Origin: Geomonas diazotrophica
Lineage (GTDB): Bacteria > Desulfobacterota > Desulfuromonadia > Geobacterales > Geobacteraceae
Direction of reading: 5' to 3'
NCBI RefSeq assembly: GCF_018919385.1
Contig: NZ_JAHLMF010000008.1
Location: 186,001-250,000 of the forward strand
Length of the DNA stretch: 64,000 nt
Part shown: piece by piece, positions 1 through 7,914 of the stretch
How positions within the stretch are numbered: position 1 is the first letter of the stretch
Layout of the letters: each line of letters starts with the position of its first letter
Notes under the pieces: generated by a model
Told to the model about the DNA's origin: nothing
Seen by the model: the letters and a program-made list of their open reading frames with translations, nothing else
Database searches by the model: none
Position numbers and translations under genes: made by a program

Positions 1-116
1 GCCAGTTCCTCGATCTTCACCCGGTCAACGAGGGTGTACTTGAGCTTCTTTGCCAGTTCCTTGGCAATGGCATAGGCGCCGGTACCCATCTCCCTGGATA
101 TTGTGATGATTGCCAT
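1..116 (-). CDS. Cytidylate kinase-like family protein (5' part only)
   Basis: Only the first 39 codons are in the window; the rest lies beyond base 1. The start reads MAIITISREMGTGAYAIAKE, which matches the N-terminus of the cytidylate-kinase-like P-loop family (AAK-type, PF13189-like). In this family the phosphate-binding loop carries S-R-E-x-G-[TS]-G rather than a classical Walker A. An AGGAGG lies about six bases upstream of the ATG. Members of this family are common in Geobacter and other Desulfuromonadales; substrates are mostly unproven. The identification rests on a short segment, so the family call is fairly good but the function is not established. Confidence 0.7.
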   Translation of the reverse strand, partial: MAIITISREMGTGAYAIAKELAKKLKYTLVDRVKIEEL

Positions 117-284
117 GCAAGCCTCCTTTGCTAATGAGAAACCGCCGCATCATAGCACGTAAAGTCTGCCGTATACAAGGGTTTTTGCTGTCTTGGATGA
201 ACTGCACGCAGCGTAGAGGCAGGCCTGACGGGGATGGAGCGGAACAGGGGCGAGGGAGAACGGCTCTCCCCCACCCCGGGCAGG
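117..284. other. Intergenic region with a weak hairpin
   Basis: This 168-base gap separates rubrerythrin from the kinase-like gene. A short inverted repeat, GGGAG then CTCCC, lies near 253-270 and could be a weak terminator for rubrerythrin, but it has no good T-run. Nothing else is visible. Confidence 0.3.
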
Positions 285-821
285 TCAGTAGTTTTCAGCG
301 AGACGCTCGAAGTGCGCCTTGGGATGGTGGCATACCGGGCAGATATCCGGCGCGGCGGTTCCCTCGTGGATGTGGCCGCAATTACGGCACTTCCAGCTGG
401 TCGGAGCCTCTTCGGTGAAGACGGTCCCCTCTTCTATCGAAGCCAACAGCGCCTTGTAGCGCTCCTGGTGCGCCTTCTCGATGGCGGCGATGCCGTCGAA
501 CACGGCGGCGATGGCGGTGAAGCCCTCTTCACGCGCCTCCTTGGCCATGCGGGGGTACATATCCACCCACTCCGCGTACTCGCCTGCCGCAGCGGCCTTC
601 AGGTTGGTGATGGTGTCGCCGAGGCCGGAGAGCGCCTTGAAATGCAGCTTGGCGTGCTCCTTCTCGTTCTCAGCCGTTTCCAGGAACAGTGCCGCGATCT
701 GCTCGTACCCTTCCTTCTTGGCCACTGCCGCGTAGTAGGTGTACTTGTTACGGGCCATCGACTCGCCGGCGAACGCTTCCTGCAGGTTCTTTTCAGTCTT
801 GCTTCCTTTCAGTTCCGCCAT
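285..821 (-). CDS. rbr: Rubrerythrin
   Basis: Peroxide-scavenging non-haem di-iron protein of the anaerobe cytoplasm; it reduces hydrogen peroxide to water with electrons from rubredoxin or a similar donor. The 178-residue protein has the full two-domain layout. The N-terminal four-helix domain shows di-iron ligands at E20, E53 and H56, and a second ExxH at E115/H118. The C-terminal rubredoxin-like domain has Cys145-x2-Cys148 and Cys161-x2-Cys164 for the FeS4 iron. A GGAGA ribosome-binding site precedes the ATG. It appears monocistronic. Length and motifs match classical rubrerythrin, so the call is secure; a separate ferritin-like protein without the rubredoxin domain is encoded at 30864-31352. 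Confidence 0.96.
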   Translation of the reverse strand: MAELKGSKTEKNLQEAFAGESMARNKYTYYAAVAKKEGYEQIAALFLETAENEKEHAKLHFKALSGLGDTITNLKAAAAGEYAEWVDMYPRMAKEAREEGFTAIAAVFDGIAAIEKAHQERYKALLASIEEGTVFTEEAPTSWKCRNCGHIHEGTAAPDICPVCHHPKAHFERLAENY

Positions 822-878
822 GCTCTGTTCTCCTTTTCACATTCGTTTTCCTGTGGTTTACCAAATACGGCAACGAGG

Positions 879-1562
879 TCAGTCGATGCCGACCCTCTTC
901 ACCCCGTCGATGGCGCTCAGGCGCATAAGGAGATCTGCCGTCGACGCCTTCTTGGGTTGTTTTACCTGGAATTCCAGGAACATGACGCCGTGTTCCATAT
1001 CCCTTTGCAGCTTGGCGTCAACCCGTTCGATGCCGCTGCCTTCCAGGGTCTGGTAGACCCGCGAGATGAAATCACCGCGGTCCTCCCCCCAGACCTTCAC
1101 CAGCACATAGGTGTCGCGTGACAGCCGCTTCTCCACCTCCTTCAGCAACAGGAGGTTCACCAGGGCCACCAGGGTTACCGAAACGGCAAGCCAGAACAGG
1201 CCGATGCCGCAGGCGACGCCGAGGGCCGCAGCGACCCAGAGGCAGGCCGCCGTGGTGAGGCCGCGAATCGAGGCGCGTTCCCGGATGATGGCGCCGGCGC
1301 CGAGAAAACCGATGCCGGTAACGACCTGGGCGGCCACCCGCCCGGGGTCGACGCCTGCCGGGCCGTTGCCGCTGAAATTACCGAAGATACGGTAGATCTC
1401 CAGCGAGGTGATGGTGAAAAGGCACGAGCCGAGAGAGACCAGCAGGTGGGTGCGAAATCCCGCCGGACGCCCGTGGATCTCGCGCTCCAGGCCGATCAGC
1501 CCTCCCAGGAAGGAGGCGAGCAACAGGCGGCACAGCAGATAGATGTCGAAGTCGGGACCCAA
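879..1562 (-). CDS. MgtC/SapB family membrane protein
   Basis: Inner-membrane protein of the MgtC/SapB family, 227 residues. The N-terminal half carries four to five hydrophobic helices with the family's conserved G-x-x-I-G-L-E-R-E motif (about residues 20-28) and the T-G-I-G-F-L-G-A-G-A-I segment. The C-terminal 75 residues form a soluble ACT-like domain, as in true MgtC-type proteins. Family roles include magnesium homeostasis and modulation of ATP synthase or virulence, but most members are uncharacterised. The reading frame opens with TTG three bases after the stop of the upstream GTPase gene. A GAGGAG lies six bases before that TTG, which supports the non-ATG start and co-translation with the GTPase. 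No role in the neighbouring operon can be shown. Confidence 0.85.
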   Translation of the reverse strand: MGPDFDIYLLCRLLLASFLGGLIGLEREIHGRPAGFRTHLLVSLGSCLFTITSLEIYRIFGNFSGNGPAGVDPGRVAAQVVTGIGFLGAGAIIRERASIRGLTTAACLWVAAALGVACGIGLFWLAVSVTLVALVNLLLLKEVEKRLSRDTYVLVKVWGEDRGDFISRVYQTLEGSGIERVDAKLQRDMEHGVMFLEFQVKQPKKASTADLLMRLSAIDGVKRVGID

Positions 1563-1565
1563 GGG

Positions 1566-2432
1566 CTACTCCTCGGAAAGCCCGAGCGACAGGGTAAGCA
1601 CCACCGTCTTCTCCCGGGCACCGCTGCGGATGGTCAGCGGCACGCGGATCAAATCGCCAGCGGCCACCGGGTCACCGGCTATCTCGAGCGAAAGGTCTTC
1701 TTCCGCTGGTGCCGCCGGAGCAACCGTCGGCTGCACCGAAGCGGGCGCAGCGGGAGGCGCCTCCTTAACGGGCGGCGTCGGAGCGGCCACCGGTGCGGGG
1801 CTCTCCACCATGTGCTGCAGTCCTTCTCCGCTGGCTATGGCGTCGGCACCCCTGGTGCGCAATCCGGTCAGGACGCTCTTCACCAGCGCCATGAGCCCCT
1901 GCAGAACGCCTTCGCCGGTCTGGCTGCAGGTCTGGAAGCTGGCAAGGCCCGAGGGGTTCAGCTGCTGCTCCAGCTGAGTCAGGGGTGACACGTCGGGAAG
2001 GTCGCTCTTGTTGTACTGCAGGATCGCCGGGATGGTGGCCAGGCTCTGACCGTACCCGTTCAGGTAGTCGACGAGCTGGTCCAGCGCGGTCTTGTTGTCA
2101 GCCACCCGCTGCGAGGCGGAGTCCGCCACGAAGACCACGCCGTCGGCTCCCTTCAGCACCATCTTCCAGGCAGCCGGATCGACCAGCGGCCCCGAGACGG
2201 TGTAGAGGTGAAAACGGACCCGGAAACCGTCGACGTTGCCGTCGCCGGGCGGGGTGAAATCGAAGAACAGCATGCGCGCGCCCTGCACGCTCATGACCTT
2301 CAATGCGCCACGGAATTCCGGTTTCAGCTTGTTGAAGACGTGCCTGAGGCTGGTGCCCTTCCCGGCCTGTCCCGGCCCGAAAAAGACTATCTTCGCGTTT
2401 ATTTCACGTTTTGCCTGGTTCACCAGAGCCAT
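1566..2432 (-). CDS. MglA-like small Ras-type GTPase with C-terminal extension
   Basis: Prokaryotic small GTPase of the MglA/Ras-like group. The P-loop GPGQAGKGTS lies at about residues 19-28, the base-recognition motif NKSD near 140, and the domain ends near residue 190. MglA proteins set cell polarity and motility in delta-proteobacteria. Here the GTPase domain is followed by a Pro/Ala-rich linker (about 205-245) and a short beta-rich tail of about 45 residues that canonical MglA lacks. The Walker B/switch II region reads LYTVSG, as in MglA, instead of the Ras DxxG. The gene sits downstream of a SPOR protein and a helical-repeat protein in the same tight operon, and MgtC follows after 3 bases. 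The partner or GAP is unknown. Confidence 0.82.
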   Translation of the reverse strand: MALVNQAKREINAKIVFFGPGQAGKGTSLRHVFNKLKPEFRGALKVMSVQGARMLFFDFTPPGDGNVDGFRVRFHLYTVSGPLVDPAAWKMVLKGADGVVFVADSASQRVADNKTALDQLVDYLNGYGQSLATIPAILQYNKSDLPDVSPLTQLEQQLNPSGLASFQTCSQTGEGVLQGLMALVKSVLTGLRTRGADAIASGEGLQHMVESPAPVAAPTPPVKEAPPAAPASVQPTVAPAAPAEEDLSLEIAGDPVAAGDLIRVPLTIRSGAREKTVVLTLSLGLSEE

Positions 2433-2449
2433 ACGTAGATCCCCCTGAA

Positions 2450-3352
2450 TTACGCTTTTTCCTTCCTGCTCAACAAAATCTTACGGGCCTGCGTCGCTAA
2501 TATCGTGTTGATGTTCCTGCTTTTGGCCAGGTTGGCGAGGTCCTTCTCGCCCAGGGTCCCGAGAAAGCGCAGCGCATTTGGTAGCGGCGTCTTGTGGTTT
2601 TCCACCAGCGCCTTCCTGATCTGCCCGTTCTTGATCCACTCCTTGTTGGCGCAGATGACCCGTATGATCTCGTCGTTTTGTATCTGGGACTTGGCGATGC
2701 CAAGCACCTCCGCCTCCGTCATGCGAGGATTCTTGATCGCCGCACCCGATACAAGCTTGTTGTTGTCCTTGATCAGGATGGCGCGCCACTCCTTGTCGCC
2801 GGTCATGGCCATCTTGATCTTGTCGCTCACCCCCATCGACTGGGCCATCTGGTACTTGGACTGGTACTCCTCCTCGTCGATAGGCTCCTCGTCATCTGGG
2901 GTGGGCTTCTCGTCCGTCTCGTCCAGATCGCGCTCCGCGTGGGGCGCCGCGTGTTGCGGCGCAGCCTGGTGAGTTCCGGGGGGCGCGACCCCCTGCGCGG
3001 CGAGAAAGGCCGATGCTTTCTCGCTCAGGCTCGGGTGCGCGGCAAGAAGCGGTGCGATATCGCCCTTCATGCCGTGCAGCTGAACCAGGGCATCCAGGAT
3101 CTGCGGGTGGAGCTCGCGATCGGCCAGGACCTGTTCGAGCAGCGGCCGTTCCAGTGAACGCAGCGATCCCATCGCCTGCTGCTTCACCTCCTGGTCGGGA
3201 TCATGACAGAGGTAGTACAAAAGCAGCACTAGGTCGCCCGGCGGGAGCGACACCCGGCCGGAAGCGGCCAGCAGCCGGTTCTCCCTGGGCTTGTCGGCCC
3301 CGACGTACGGGGCCGCCGCCGCTGAAATCCTGAAGGTGACCTTCGACGACAC
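2450..3352 (-). CDS. Hypothetical helical-repeat protein
   Basis: 300-residue soluble protein that I do not recognise as a named enzyme. The first 110 residues are helical and HEAT-like (segments around DQEVKQQAMGSLRSLERPLL). An acidic, low-complexity linker follows (about 125-155). The C-terminal 140 residues form another helical domain containing repeated short units, including NPRMTEAEVLGIAKS and a shared 'N-P-x-[MT]-x-x' phrase typical of bacterial HEAT-like (DUF2336-type) proteins. No catalytic motif is seen. It starts with GTG, just after the SPOR-protein stop, and is followed 17 bases later by the MglA-like GTPase, so a scaffold or regulator role for the GTPase is a reasonable inference only. 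Confidence 0.7.
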   Translation of the reverse strand: MSSKVTFRISAAAAPYVGADKPRENRLLAASGRVSLPPGDLVLLLYYLCHDPDQEVKQQAMGSLRSLERPLLEQVLADRELHPQILDALVQLHGMKGDIAPLLAAHPSLSEKASAFLAAQGVAPPGTHQAAPQHAAPHAERDLDETDEKPTPDDEEPIDEEEYQSKYQMAQSMGVSDKIKMAMTGDKEWRAILIKDNNKLVSGAAIKNPRMTEAEVLGIAKSQIQNDEIIRVICANKEWIKNGQIRKALVENHKTPLPNALRFLGTLGEKDLANLAKSRNINTILATQARKILLSRKEKA

Positions 3353-3357
3353 TTTTG

Positions 3358-4530
3358 CTATTTCCCTGCCTTGACGACCTTCGCTGAAAGGCCCGTCTTC
3401 TTGAGGTTCGCCGCCGCCTTCTCGGCGCTACTAGGATCGGCGAAGCTCCCGCCACGAACCTTCACCACCGTCACCGGGATGTTCGCCTTCTTGAGCACCA
3501 GACGGACCCCCTTGTCGTAGAGACGGTCCTGTTCCACAGCGGCCTTCCCTTCCCGCATGAAGGAACCGGCGTAGACAGCGTAGCGGCCGCCTTCCTTGAG
3601 CATGAAAGCGTTGGGGGCGACACCTTTGAGGCGAGTCAGCTCTTCGGAGGCCTCGTCACGGCTGGCGAAATCGGCCAGGAACAGGCGGTGCATCGGCTCG
3701 CCTTTGTGGGCCTTGGTGGTGACCACCGGGGCGATCCCGGCCTTCTTCAGCTTTGCGGTCACCGATGAGACTTCGCTTTCGGCAATGTCACTGTCGAGTT
3801 CAAGGGCAAAGGCACCCGCCTTGGCCTTGGCAGCGGCCTTGGTTGCAGGCTTTGCGGTTTTCGTCTCTTTGGCGACTTTGTCGGCCGGCTTGGCTTGCTT
3901 GGCGGCAGCAGGCTTCGCTTCCTTGGCAGCGGCAGGTTTGGCCTCTTTGCCGGCTGTCGCGGGCTTGGTATCCTTGGCGGCCGGTTTGGCCTCCTTCCCG
4001 GGGGCGGGTTTGGCTGCCGCTGCGGCAGGTGCCGCAGCTGCGGGCTTGCCCGGCTGTGCGGCGGGCGCCGGTTTGGCAGCAGGTGCGGCAGGCGCACCCG
4101 GCTTAGCGGCAGGAGCGGGTTTTGCCTCGCCCGGCTTATTCCCGGCAGGTTTCCCCGCGGCAGGTTTTGCCTCACCCGGCTTGCCAGTCGCAGCCGCGCC
4201 AGCAGGCTTGCCAGCCGTAGCCTCAGCAGAAGGCTTGCCGGCCGTAGCCTCGGCAGAAGGCTTGCCGGCCATAGCCTTGGCGGAGGCCGGAGCTTGTGCG
4301 GAGGAGCCTGTCTCCTGAGGGCGCGGCGGCAGCGGTTTTTTGACTACGGCCGGGGCAGGAGCCGGCGGCGGAGGCGCGGATGCCTCCTCGCGGGGCTTGA
4401 TCAGCCCGGTGAAGAAGTAAAGGTAGGCGAAAAGGGCGATGAGCAGCAGCAGAAGCAGAAGAAGCCGCTGTTGCGAACTCTTCTTATGGTCTACGGTTTC
4501 ATCTTCATCGGGTGTAAATTGCTTCGCCAT
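3358..4530 (-). CDS. Membrane-anchored SPOR-domain protein with Ala/Lys/Pro-rich linker
   Basis: Single-pass inner-membrane protein. A short cytoplasmic tail is followed by a poly-Leu transmembrane helix (about residues 22-41). A roughly 190-residue linker made almost only of Ala, Pro, Lys and Gly comes next, then two SPOR-like beta-alpha units at the C-terminus (about 240-390). SPOR domains bind denuded glycan strands of septal peptidoglycan. The frame is open further upstream to 4608. However, AGGGAGG lies nine bases before the ATG at 4530 and abuts the next upstream ATG, so 4530 is preferred. Part of the linker is made of in-frame copies of a short repeat also found just upstream of the gene (see repeats). 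It is first in the operon with the helical protein, MglA-like GTPase and MgtC. Confidence 0.8.
   Translation of the reverse strand: MAKQFTPDEDETVDHKKSSQQRLLLLLLLLIALFAYLYFFTGLIKPREEASAPPPPAPAPAVVKKPLPPRPQETGSSAQAPASAKAMAGKPSAEATAGKPSAEATAGKPAGAAATGKPGEAKPAAGKPAGNKPGEAKPAPAAKPGAPAAPAAKPAPAAQPGKPAAAAPAAAAAKPAPGKEAKPAAKDTKPATAGKEAKPAAAKEAKPAAAKQAKPADKVAKETKTAKPATKAAAKAKAGAFALELDSDIAESEVSSVTAKLKKAGIAPVVTTKAHKGEPMHRLFLADFASRDEASEELTRLKGVAPNAFMLKEGGRYAVYAGSFMREGKAAVEQDRLYDKGVRLVLKKANIPVTVVKVRGGSFADPSSAEKAAANLKKTGLSAKVVKAGK
4196..4290 (-). repeat. In-frame copies of a dispersed GCC-AAGGCTACGG-type repeat
   Basis: Three near-identical 30-base units encode the peptide phrase PSAEATAGK in the SPOR protein linker. 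Their core, GCC[GA]AGGCTA[CT]GG, is the same as the core of the intergenic repeat at 4577-4640. This suggests that a dispersed repeat has been captured in a coding sequence. Confidence 0.6.
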
Positions 4531-4576
4531 CTGGCTCATCCTCCCTGTCATGACATTCGAAATTAAGCCTGCCCGG

Positions 4577-4640
4577 CCTCCCACCTTCGCCGAGGCTGCG
4601 GTGGACATCGCCCACCTTCGCCAAGGCTACGTTGGGAGAC
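4577..4640. repeat. Direct repeat pair upstream of SPOR gene
   Basis: Two copies of CCCACCTTCGCC[GA]AGGCT[GA]CG occur about 35 bases apart. They lie between the EF-G-like gene end and the SPOR-protein start, in the expected leader of the SPOR operon. The same core recurs in the SPOR coding region. Confidence 0.65.
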
Positions 4641-4667
4641 CGGGCAGCAGCCAAGCTGAAATCTCAG

Positions 4668-6767
4668 CTATGCGCTCTTGTGGTTGTTGTTCTTCTGATC
4701 CTGCGCCTCGGCGATGATCTTCTGGGCCAGGTGGCTTGGAACCTCCTCGTAGTGGGAGAATTCCGAGCTGAACATGCCGCGGTCGCTGGTCACGGAGCGC
4801 AGGTCGTTGGAGTAGGTAAGCACCTCCGACATCGGCACCACGCTCCTGATGATCTGCGAGTTCGCCTTGGGCTCGACCCCGACCACCTTACCGCGCCTGG
4901 AGTTGAGATCGCCGATCACATCCCCCATGTTCTCGTCCGGGACGGTGATCTTCATGTTGACGATCGGTTCCAGAAGGACCGGCTTGCACTGCTCCATCGC
5001 CTTTTTGAAGGCCATGGAGCCGGCCACCTTGAAGGCCATCTCCGAGGAATCGACGGTGTGGAAGGAGCCGTCGAAGAGAGCTACCTTGAAATCCACCACC
5101 GGGTTGCCGGCCAGGAAACCCTCCTTGGCCGCCTCCTGGATCCCCTTGTCGACCGCCGGGATGTACTGGCGCGGGATCACGCCGCCGACGATCTTGTCCT
5201 CGAACTTGTACCCCTCGCCGCGCGGCAGCGGGGAGAGTTCGATCCAGCAGTCGCCGTACTGGCCGCGCCCGCCGGACTGCTTCTTGTATTTGCCCTGTAC
5301 CTTCGCGGAGCCGCGGATGGTCTCGAGGTAGGGAACCTTCGGCGTCTTCAGGATGACGTCGACGCCGAACTTGCGCTTCAACTTCTCGACCACCACCTCG
5401 AGGTGCACCTGCCCCATCCCGGAGATGATGAACTCGCGGGTCTGCGGGTCGCGGTGACTCTCGATGGTCGGGTCCTCTTCGATCATGCGCTGCAGGGCGC
5501 TGTGGATCTTGTCCTCGTCGTTCTTGGTCTTGGGCTCGATGGCGTAGGAGATCACCGGCTGGAGCGGCTGGGCCGGTTCGTACACGATCGGTTTCGCCTC
5601 GTCGCAGAGGGTGTCGCCGGTAACCGTCTCCTTCAGTTTCGCCACGGCCACGATGTCCCCTGCCACGGCCTGCTTGATCGGGTGCTGCTTCTTCCCTTCC
5701 AGCTCGAAGATCTGGCCGATGCGCTCCTGGACACCCTTGGTCGAGTTATAGACCAGCGAGTCGGAGTTGAGCACGCCCGAGTACACGCGGAAGATGGTGA
5801 TCTTGCCGGTGTAGGGATCGGAGGTGGTCTTGAAGACCAGCGCCGAGAACGGCTCGTTCTCCGCAGGTGCGCGCTCGATGACCTGTTCGGTCTTGGGGTC
5901 CGTCCCCACCGCCGCCGTGCGGTCCAGGGGGGACGGCAGGAAGTCGCAGATCGCGTCCAGCAGCTGGGCCACACCGATGTTCATGGCAGCCGAGCCGCAG
6001 AAGACCGGGGTGAAGGTACTGCGCATGGTGCCGACCCTGAGCCCGTCCAGGATCTCCTCTTCCGAAAGTTCGCCGGAATCGAGGAACTTCTCGGTGAGGG
6101 CGTCGTACGCCTCGGCCACCGTCTCGACCATCATTTCCCGCAGGCGTCTGGCCTCATCGAGGCACTCGGCCGGGACCTCACCCTCGGTGAACTTCCCGGA
6201 GAGGTCCTTCTGGTAGCGGTAGGCCTTCATCCGCACCAGGTCGACGACCCCCTCGAAGTTCTCTTCGGCGCCCAGAGGCATCTGCACCGCGACCCCCCTC
6301 GCCCCCAGCGCCTTTTCCATGTCGTCGATGGCGCGCAGGAAGCTGGCACGCTCGCGGTCCATCTTGTTCACGAAGGCGATGCGCGGGACCTCGAACTCGT
6401 TGGCCCACTGCCAGACCTCCTCGGTCTGAACCTTGACGCCCGAGATGGCGGAGAGGATCACCACGGCGCAGTCGAGCGTCCTCATGCAGGCACGGGTGTC
6501 GGCAATGAAGTTTCCGTATCCCGGGGTGTCGACTATGTGGATGGAGTGCCCTTTCCACTCGCAGTGGTCCAGGGAGGAGGTGATCGAGATGCGGCGCTTG
6601 ATCTCTTCGGGCTCGAAATCCATGGTGGAGCTGCCGTCGTCCACCCTCCCCAGCCGGTCGATCATGCCCGTGTCGAACAGGATCGCCTCGGCCAGCGAGG
6701 TCTTGCCGGCACCTCCGTGAGCTACAATACCGAGGTTACGCAGTTTTGCCGTTTCATACCTTCCCAT
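4668..6767 (-). CDS. Elongation factor G paralogue (EF-G2 type)
   Basis: Translational GTPase of 699 residues with the full EF-G domain order: G domain, domain II, and domains III-V. The P-loop is AHGGAGKT at about 16-23, where canonical EF-G has AHIDAGKT. Switch II is DTPGY and the base-recognition motif is NKMD. Switch I reads RRISITSS instead of RGITI, as in the second EF-G lineage (FusA2/EF-G2) found beside the housekeeping gene in many bacteria. No ribosomal protein or tuf genes are adjacent, which also argues that this is the stand-alone paralogue. Proposed roles of such paralogues include ribosome recycling or translocation under special conditions, but none is established here. A GGGAGG precedes the ATG. 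Confidence 0.9.
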   Translation of the reverse strand: MGRYETAKLRNLGIVAHGGAGKTSLAEAILFDTGMIDRLGRVDDGSSTMDFEPEEIKRRISITSSLDHCEWKGHSIHIVDTPGYGNFIADTRACMRTLDCAVVILSAISGVKVQTEEVWQWANEFEVPRIAFVNKMDRERASFLRAIDDMEKALGARGVAVQMPLGAEENFEGVVDLVRMKAYRYQKDLSGKFTEGEVPAECLDEARRLREMMVETVAEAYDALTEKFLDSGELSEEEILDGLRVGTMRSTFTPVFCGSAAMNIGVAQLLDAICDFLPSPLDRTAAVGTDPKTEQVIERAPAENEPFSALVFKTTSDPYTGKITIFRVYSGVLNSDSLVYNSTKGVQERIGQIFELEGKKQHPIKQAVAGDIVAVAKLKETVTGDTLCDEAKPIVYEPAQPLQPVISYAIEPKTKNDEDKIHSALQRMIEEDPTIESHRDPQTREFIISGMGQVHLEVVVEKLKRKFGVDVILKTPKVPYLETIRGSAKVQGKYKKQSGGRGQYGDCWIELSPLPRGEGYKFEDKIVGGVIPRQYIPAVDKGIQEAAKEGFLAGNPVVDFKVALFDGSFHTVDSSEMAFKVAGSMAFKKAMEQCKPVLLEPIVNMKITVPDENMGDVIGDLNSRRGKVVGVEPKANSQIIRSVVPMSEVLTYSNDLRSVTSDRGMFSSEFSHYEEVPSHLAQKIIAEAQDQKNNNHKSA

Positions 6768-6774
6768 AGTGCCC

Positions 6775-6975
6775 TCCCTTTAGAATGAAGATCATCAATG
6801 ACCTACGCTTCAACGAGAAACCGACTTGAGCAAAGCAGACGAAACAAACAACTAGCTACCAACTACCTGGCTGGACTCTCACAGGATTTTCGCGTACCTC
6901 CCTCACCCGCTTGTTACGCGCGTGAACTGACTGTCCCGGTTTTTGAAGCGGCTTCCCGCCGCCGTCACTGAAAGC
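6775..6975. other. Intergenic leader of the EF-G paralogue
   Basis: About 200 bases lie between coaX and the EF-G-like gene, both on the minus strand. Read on the minus strand it contains GC-rich stretches and a small hairpin (GGCGGCGGGAAGCCGC region) just after the end of coaX. I see no known riboswitch consensus and no clear promoter. Confidence 0.35.
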
Positions 6976-7743
6976 CTAGGGCTTGTTCCTCTTGTAGATG
7001 ATGCGCAGCCCTTCCAGGGTGAGGAATTCGTCCACCGCCTCGATGGTGCTCGATTCCGGCGCGATCAGGGAGGCGAGCCCCCCGGTTGCGATGACCTTGA
7101 CGTTTTCCTTCCCCTCAGCCTTCATGCGCTGCACGATGCCGTCCACGAGCCCAACGTAGCCGAAGAAGATGCCGGCCTGCATGGAGTTCACCGTGTTCTT
7201 GGCGATGATGCTGGGGGGGCGGGCGATGTCGACCCGCGGCAGCTTGCTCGCCTTCTGGAACAGGGCCTCCATGGAGATGGCAAGCCCGGGGGCTATGGCC
7301 CCGCCGCAGTACTCGCCCTTCTTGTTGACGTAGTCGAAGGTGGTGGCGGTGCCGAAGTCGACGATGATGAGCGGCGAGCGGTACTTCTCGAAGCCGGCGA
7401 TGGCGTTCACGATCCGGTCCGCCCCCACCTCTTTTGGGTTGTCGTAATGGATCGGCATGCCGGTCTTGATGCCGGGGCCGACCACGTAGGGGGTGATCTT
7501 GAAGTATTGGCGGGCCAGCTTTTCCAGGACGCCGGTCAGGGTCGGCACCACCGAGGAAACGATGATGTCCTTCACGTCGGAAAAGACGATCCCCGACAGG
7601 CGGAACAGGTCGTGGAAGAGTATGCCGTACTCGTCGATGGTCTTGGACTTGTCGGTGGAAACCCGCCAGTCCTGGACCAGTCGCTCCTCATCGTATATCC
7701 CGAGAACGATGTTGCTGTTCCCTACGTCGATCACCAAAAGCAA
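6976..7743 (-). CDS. coaX: Type III pantothenate kinase
   Basis: Phosphorylates pantothenate, the first step of coenzyme A synthesis; the CoaX type is ASKHA-fold and cytoplasmic. The protein opens with [14 protein letters not shown], the phosphate-1 motif with catalytic Asp6. It carries [13 protein letters not shown] (the substrate site), the DFGTATTFD phosphate-2 motif and the GGAIAPG motif. I chose TTG at 7743 because AGGAGG lies six bases upstream and the protein then begins exactly where the family begins; the open frame extends seven codons further. Resulting length is 255 residues, normal for the family. It is the last gene of a nadC-birA-coaX cofactor run, separated from birA by a repeat-filled gap. 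Confidence 0.95.
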   Translation of the reverse strand: MLLVIDVGNSNIVLGIYDEERLVQDWRVSTDKSKTIDEYGILFHDLFRLSGIVFSDVKDIIVSSVVPTLTGVLEKLARQYFKITPYVVGPGIKTGMPIHYDNPKEVGADRIVNAIAGFEKYRSPLIIVDFGTATTFDYVNKKGEYCGGAIAPGLAISMEALFQKASKLPRVDIARPPSIIAKNTVNSMQAGIFFGYVGLVDGIVQRMKAEGKENVKVIATGGLASLIAPESSTIEAVDEFLTLEGLRIIYKRNKP

Positions 7744-7771
7744 AAGAAACCTCCTAAAAACCAAAGCAAGG

Positions 7772-7891
7772 CTTTAACGCAAAGTCGCAGAGGCGCCAAG
7801 CCGCAAGGAAAATCTTTTTTTAAACGCAAAGAAGCAGTTATCTTGCCTCTCCTTGGCGACCCCGCGCCTTTGCGTCTTTGCGTTAATGCAG
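7772..7891. repeat. Long imperfect inverted repeat between birA and coaX
   Basis: Two arms, 7774-7800 (TTAACGCAAAG...GCGCCAAG) and 7851-7886 (CCTTGGCG...CTTTGCGTTAA), are inverted copies around an A/T-rich centre. This element type, 'AACGCAAAG...CTTTGCGTT', looks like a dispersed non-coding repeat rather than a terminator. It separates birA from coaX on the same strand. Confidence 0.7.
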
Positions 7892-7900
7892 TTTGCCTTT

Positions 7901-7914
7901 CTGGTTTAAACCAG
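7901..7914. other. Perfect 14-bp palindrome over the birA stop
   Basis: CTGGTTTAAACCAG is a perfect palindrome overlapping the last codons and stop of birA. It may be chance or a small operator; no function is claimed. Confidence 0.4.

Noticed and set aside
4632-6788. 718-codon open frame on the plus strand opposite the EF-G-like gene
   Set aside because: It is an antisense shadow of a GC-rich coding sequence: no ribosome-binding site, no domain, and a composition dominated by Asp, Leu, Val and His.
6775-6975. Cobalamin or cyclic-di-GMP riboswitch upstream of the EF-G paralogue
   Set aside because: I found none of the conserved core sequences of either class; the downstream gene also does not suggest such control.
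7743-7764. Longer start for coaX seven codons upstream
   Set aside because: AGGAGG sits inside the proposed extension, six bases before the TTG, so translation starts at that TTG and the family N-terminus follows directly.
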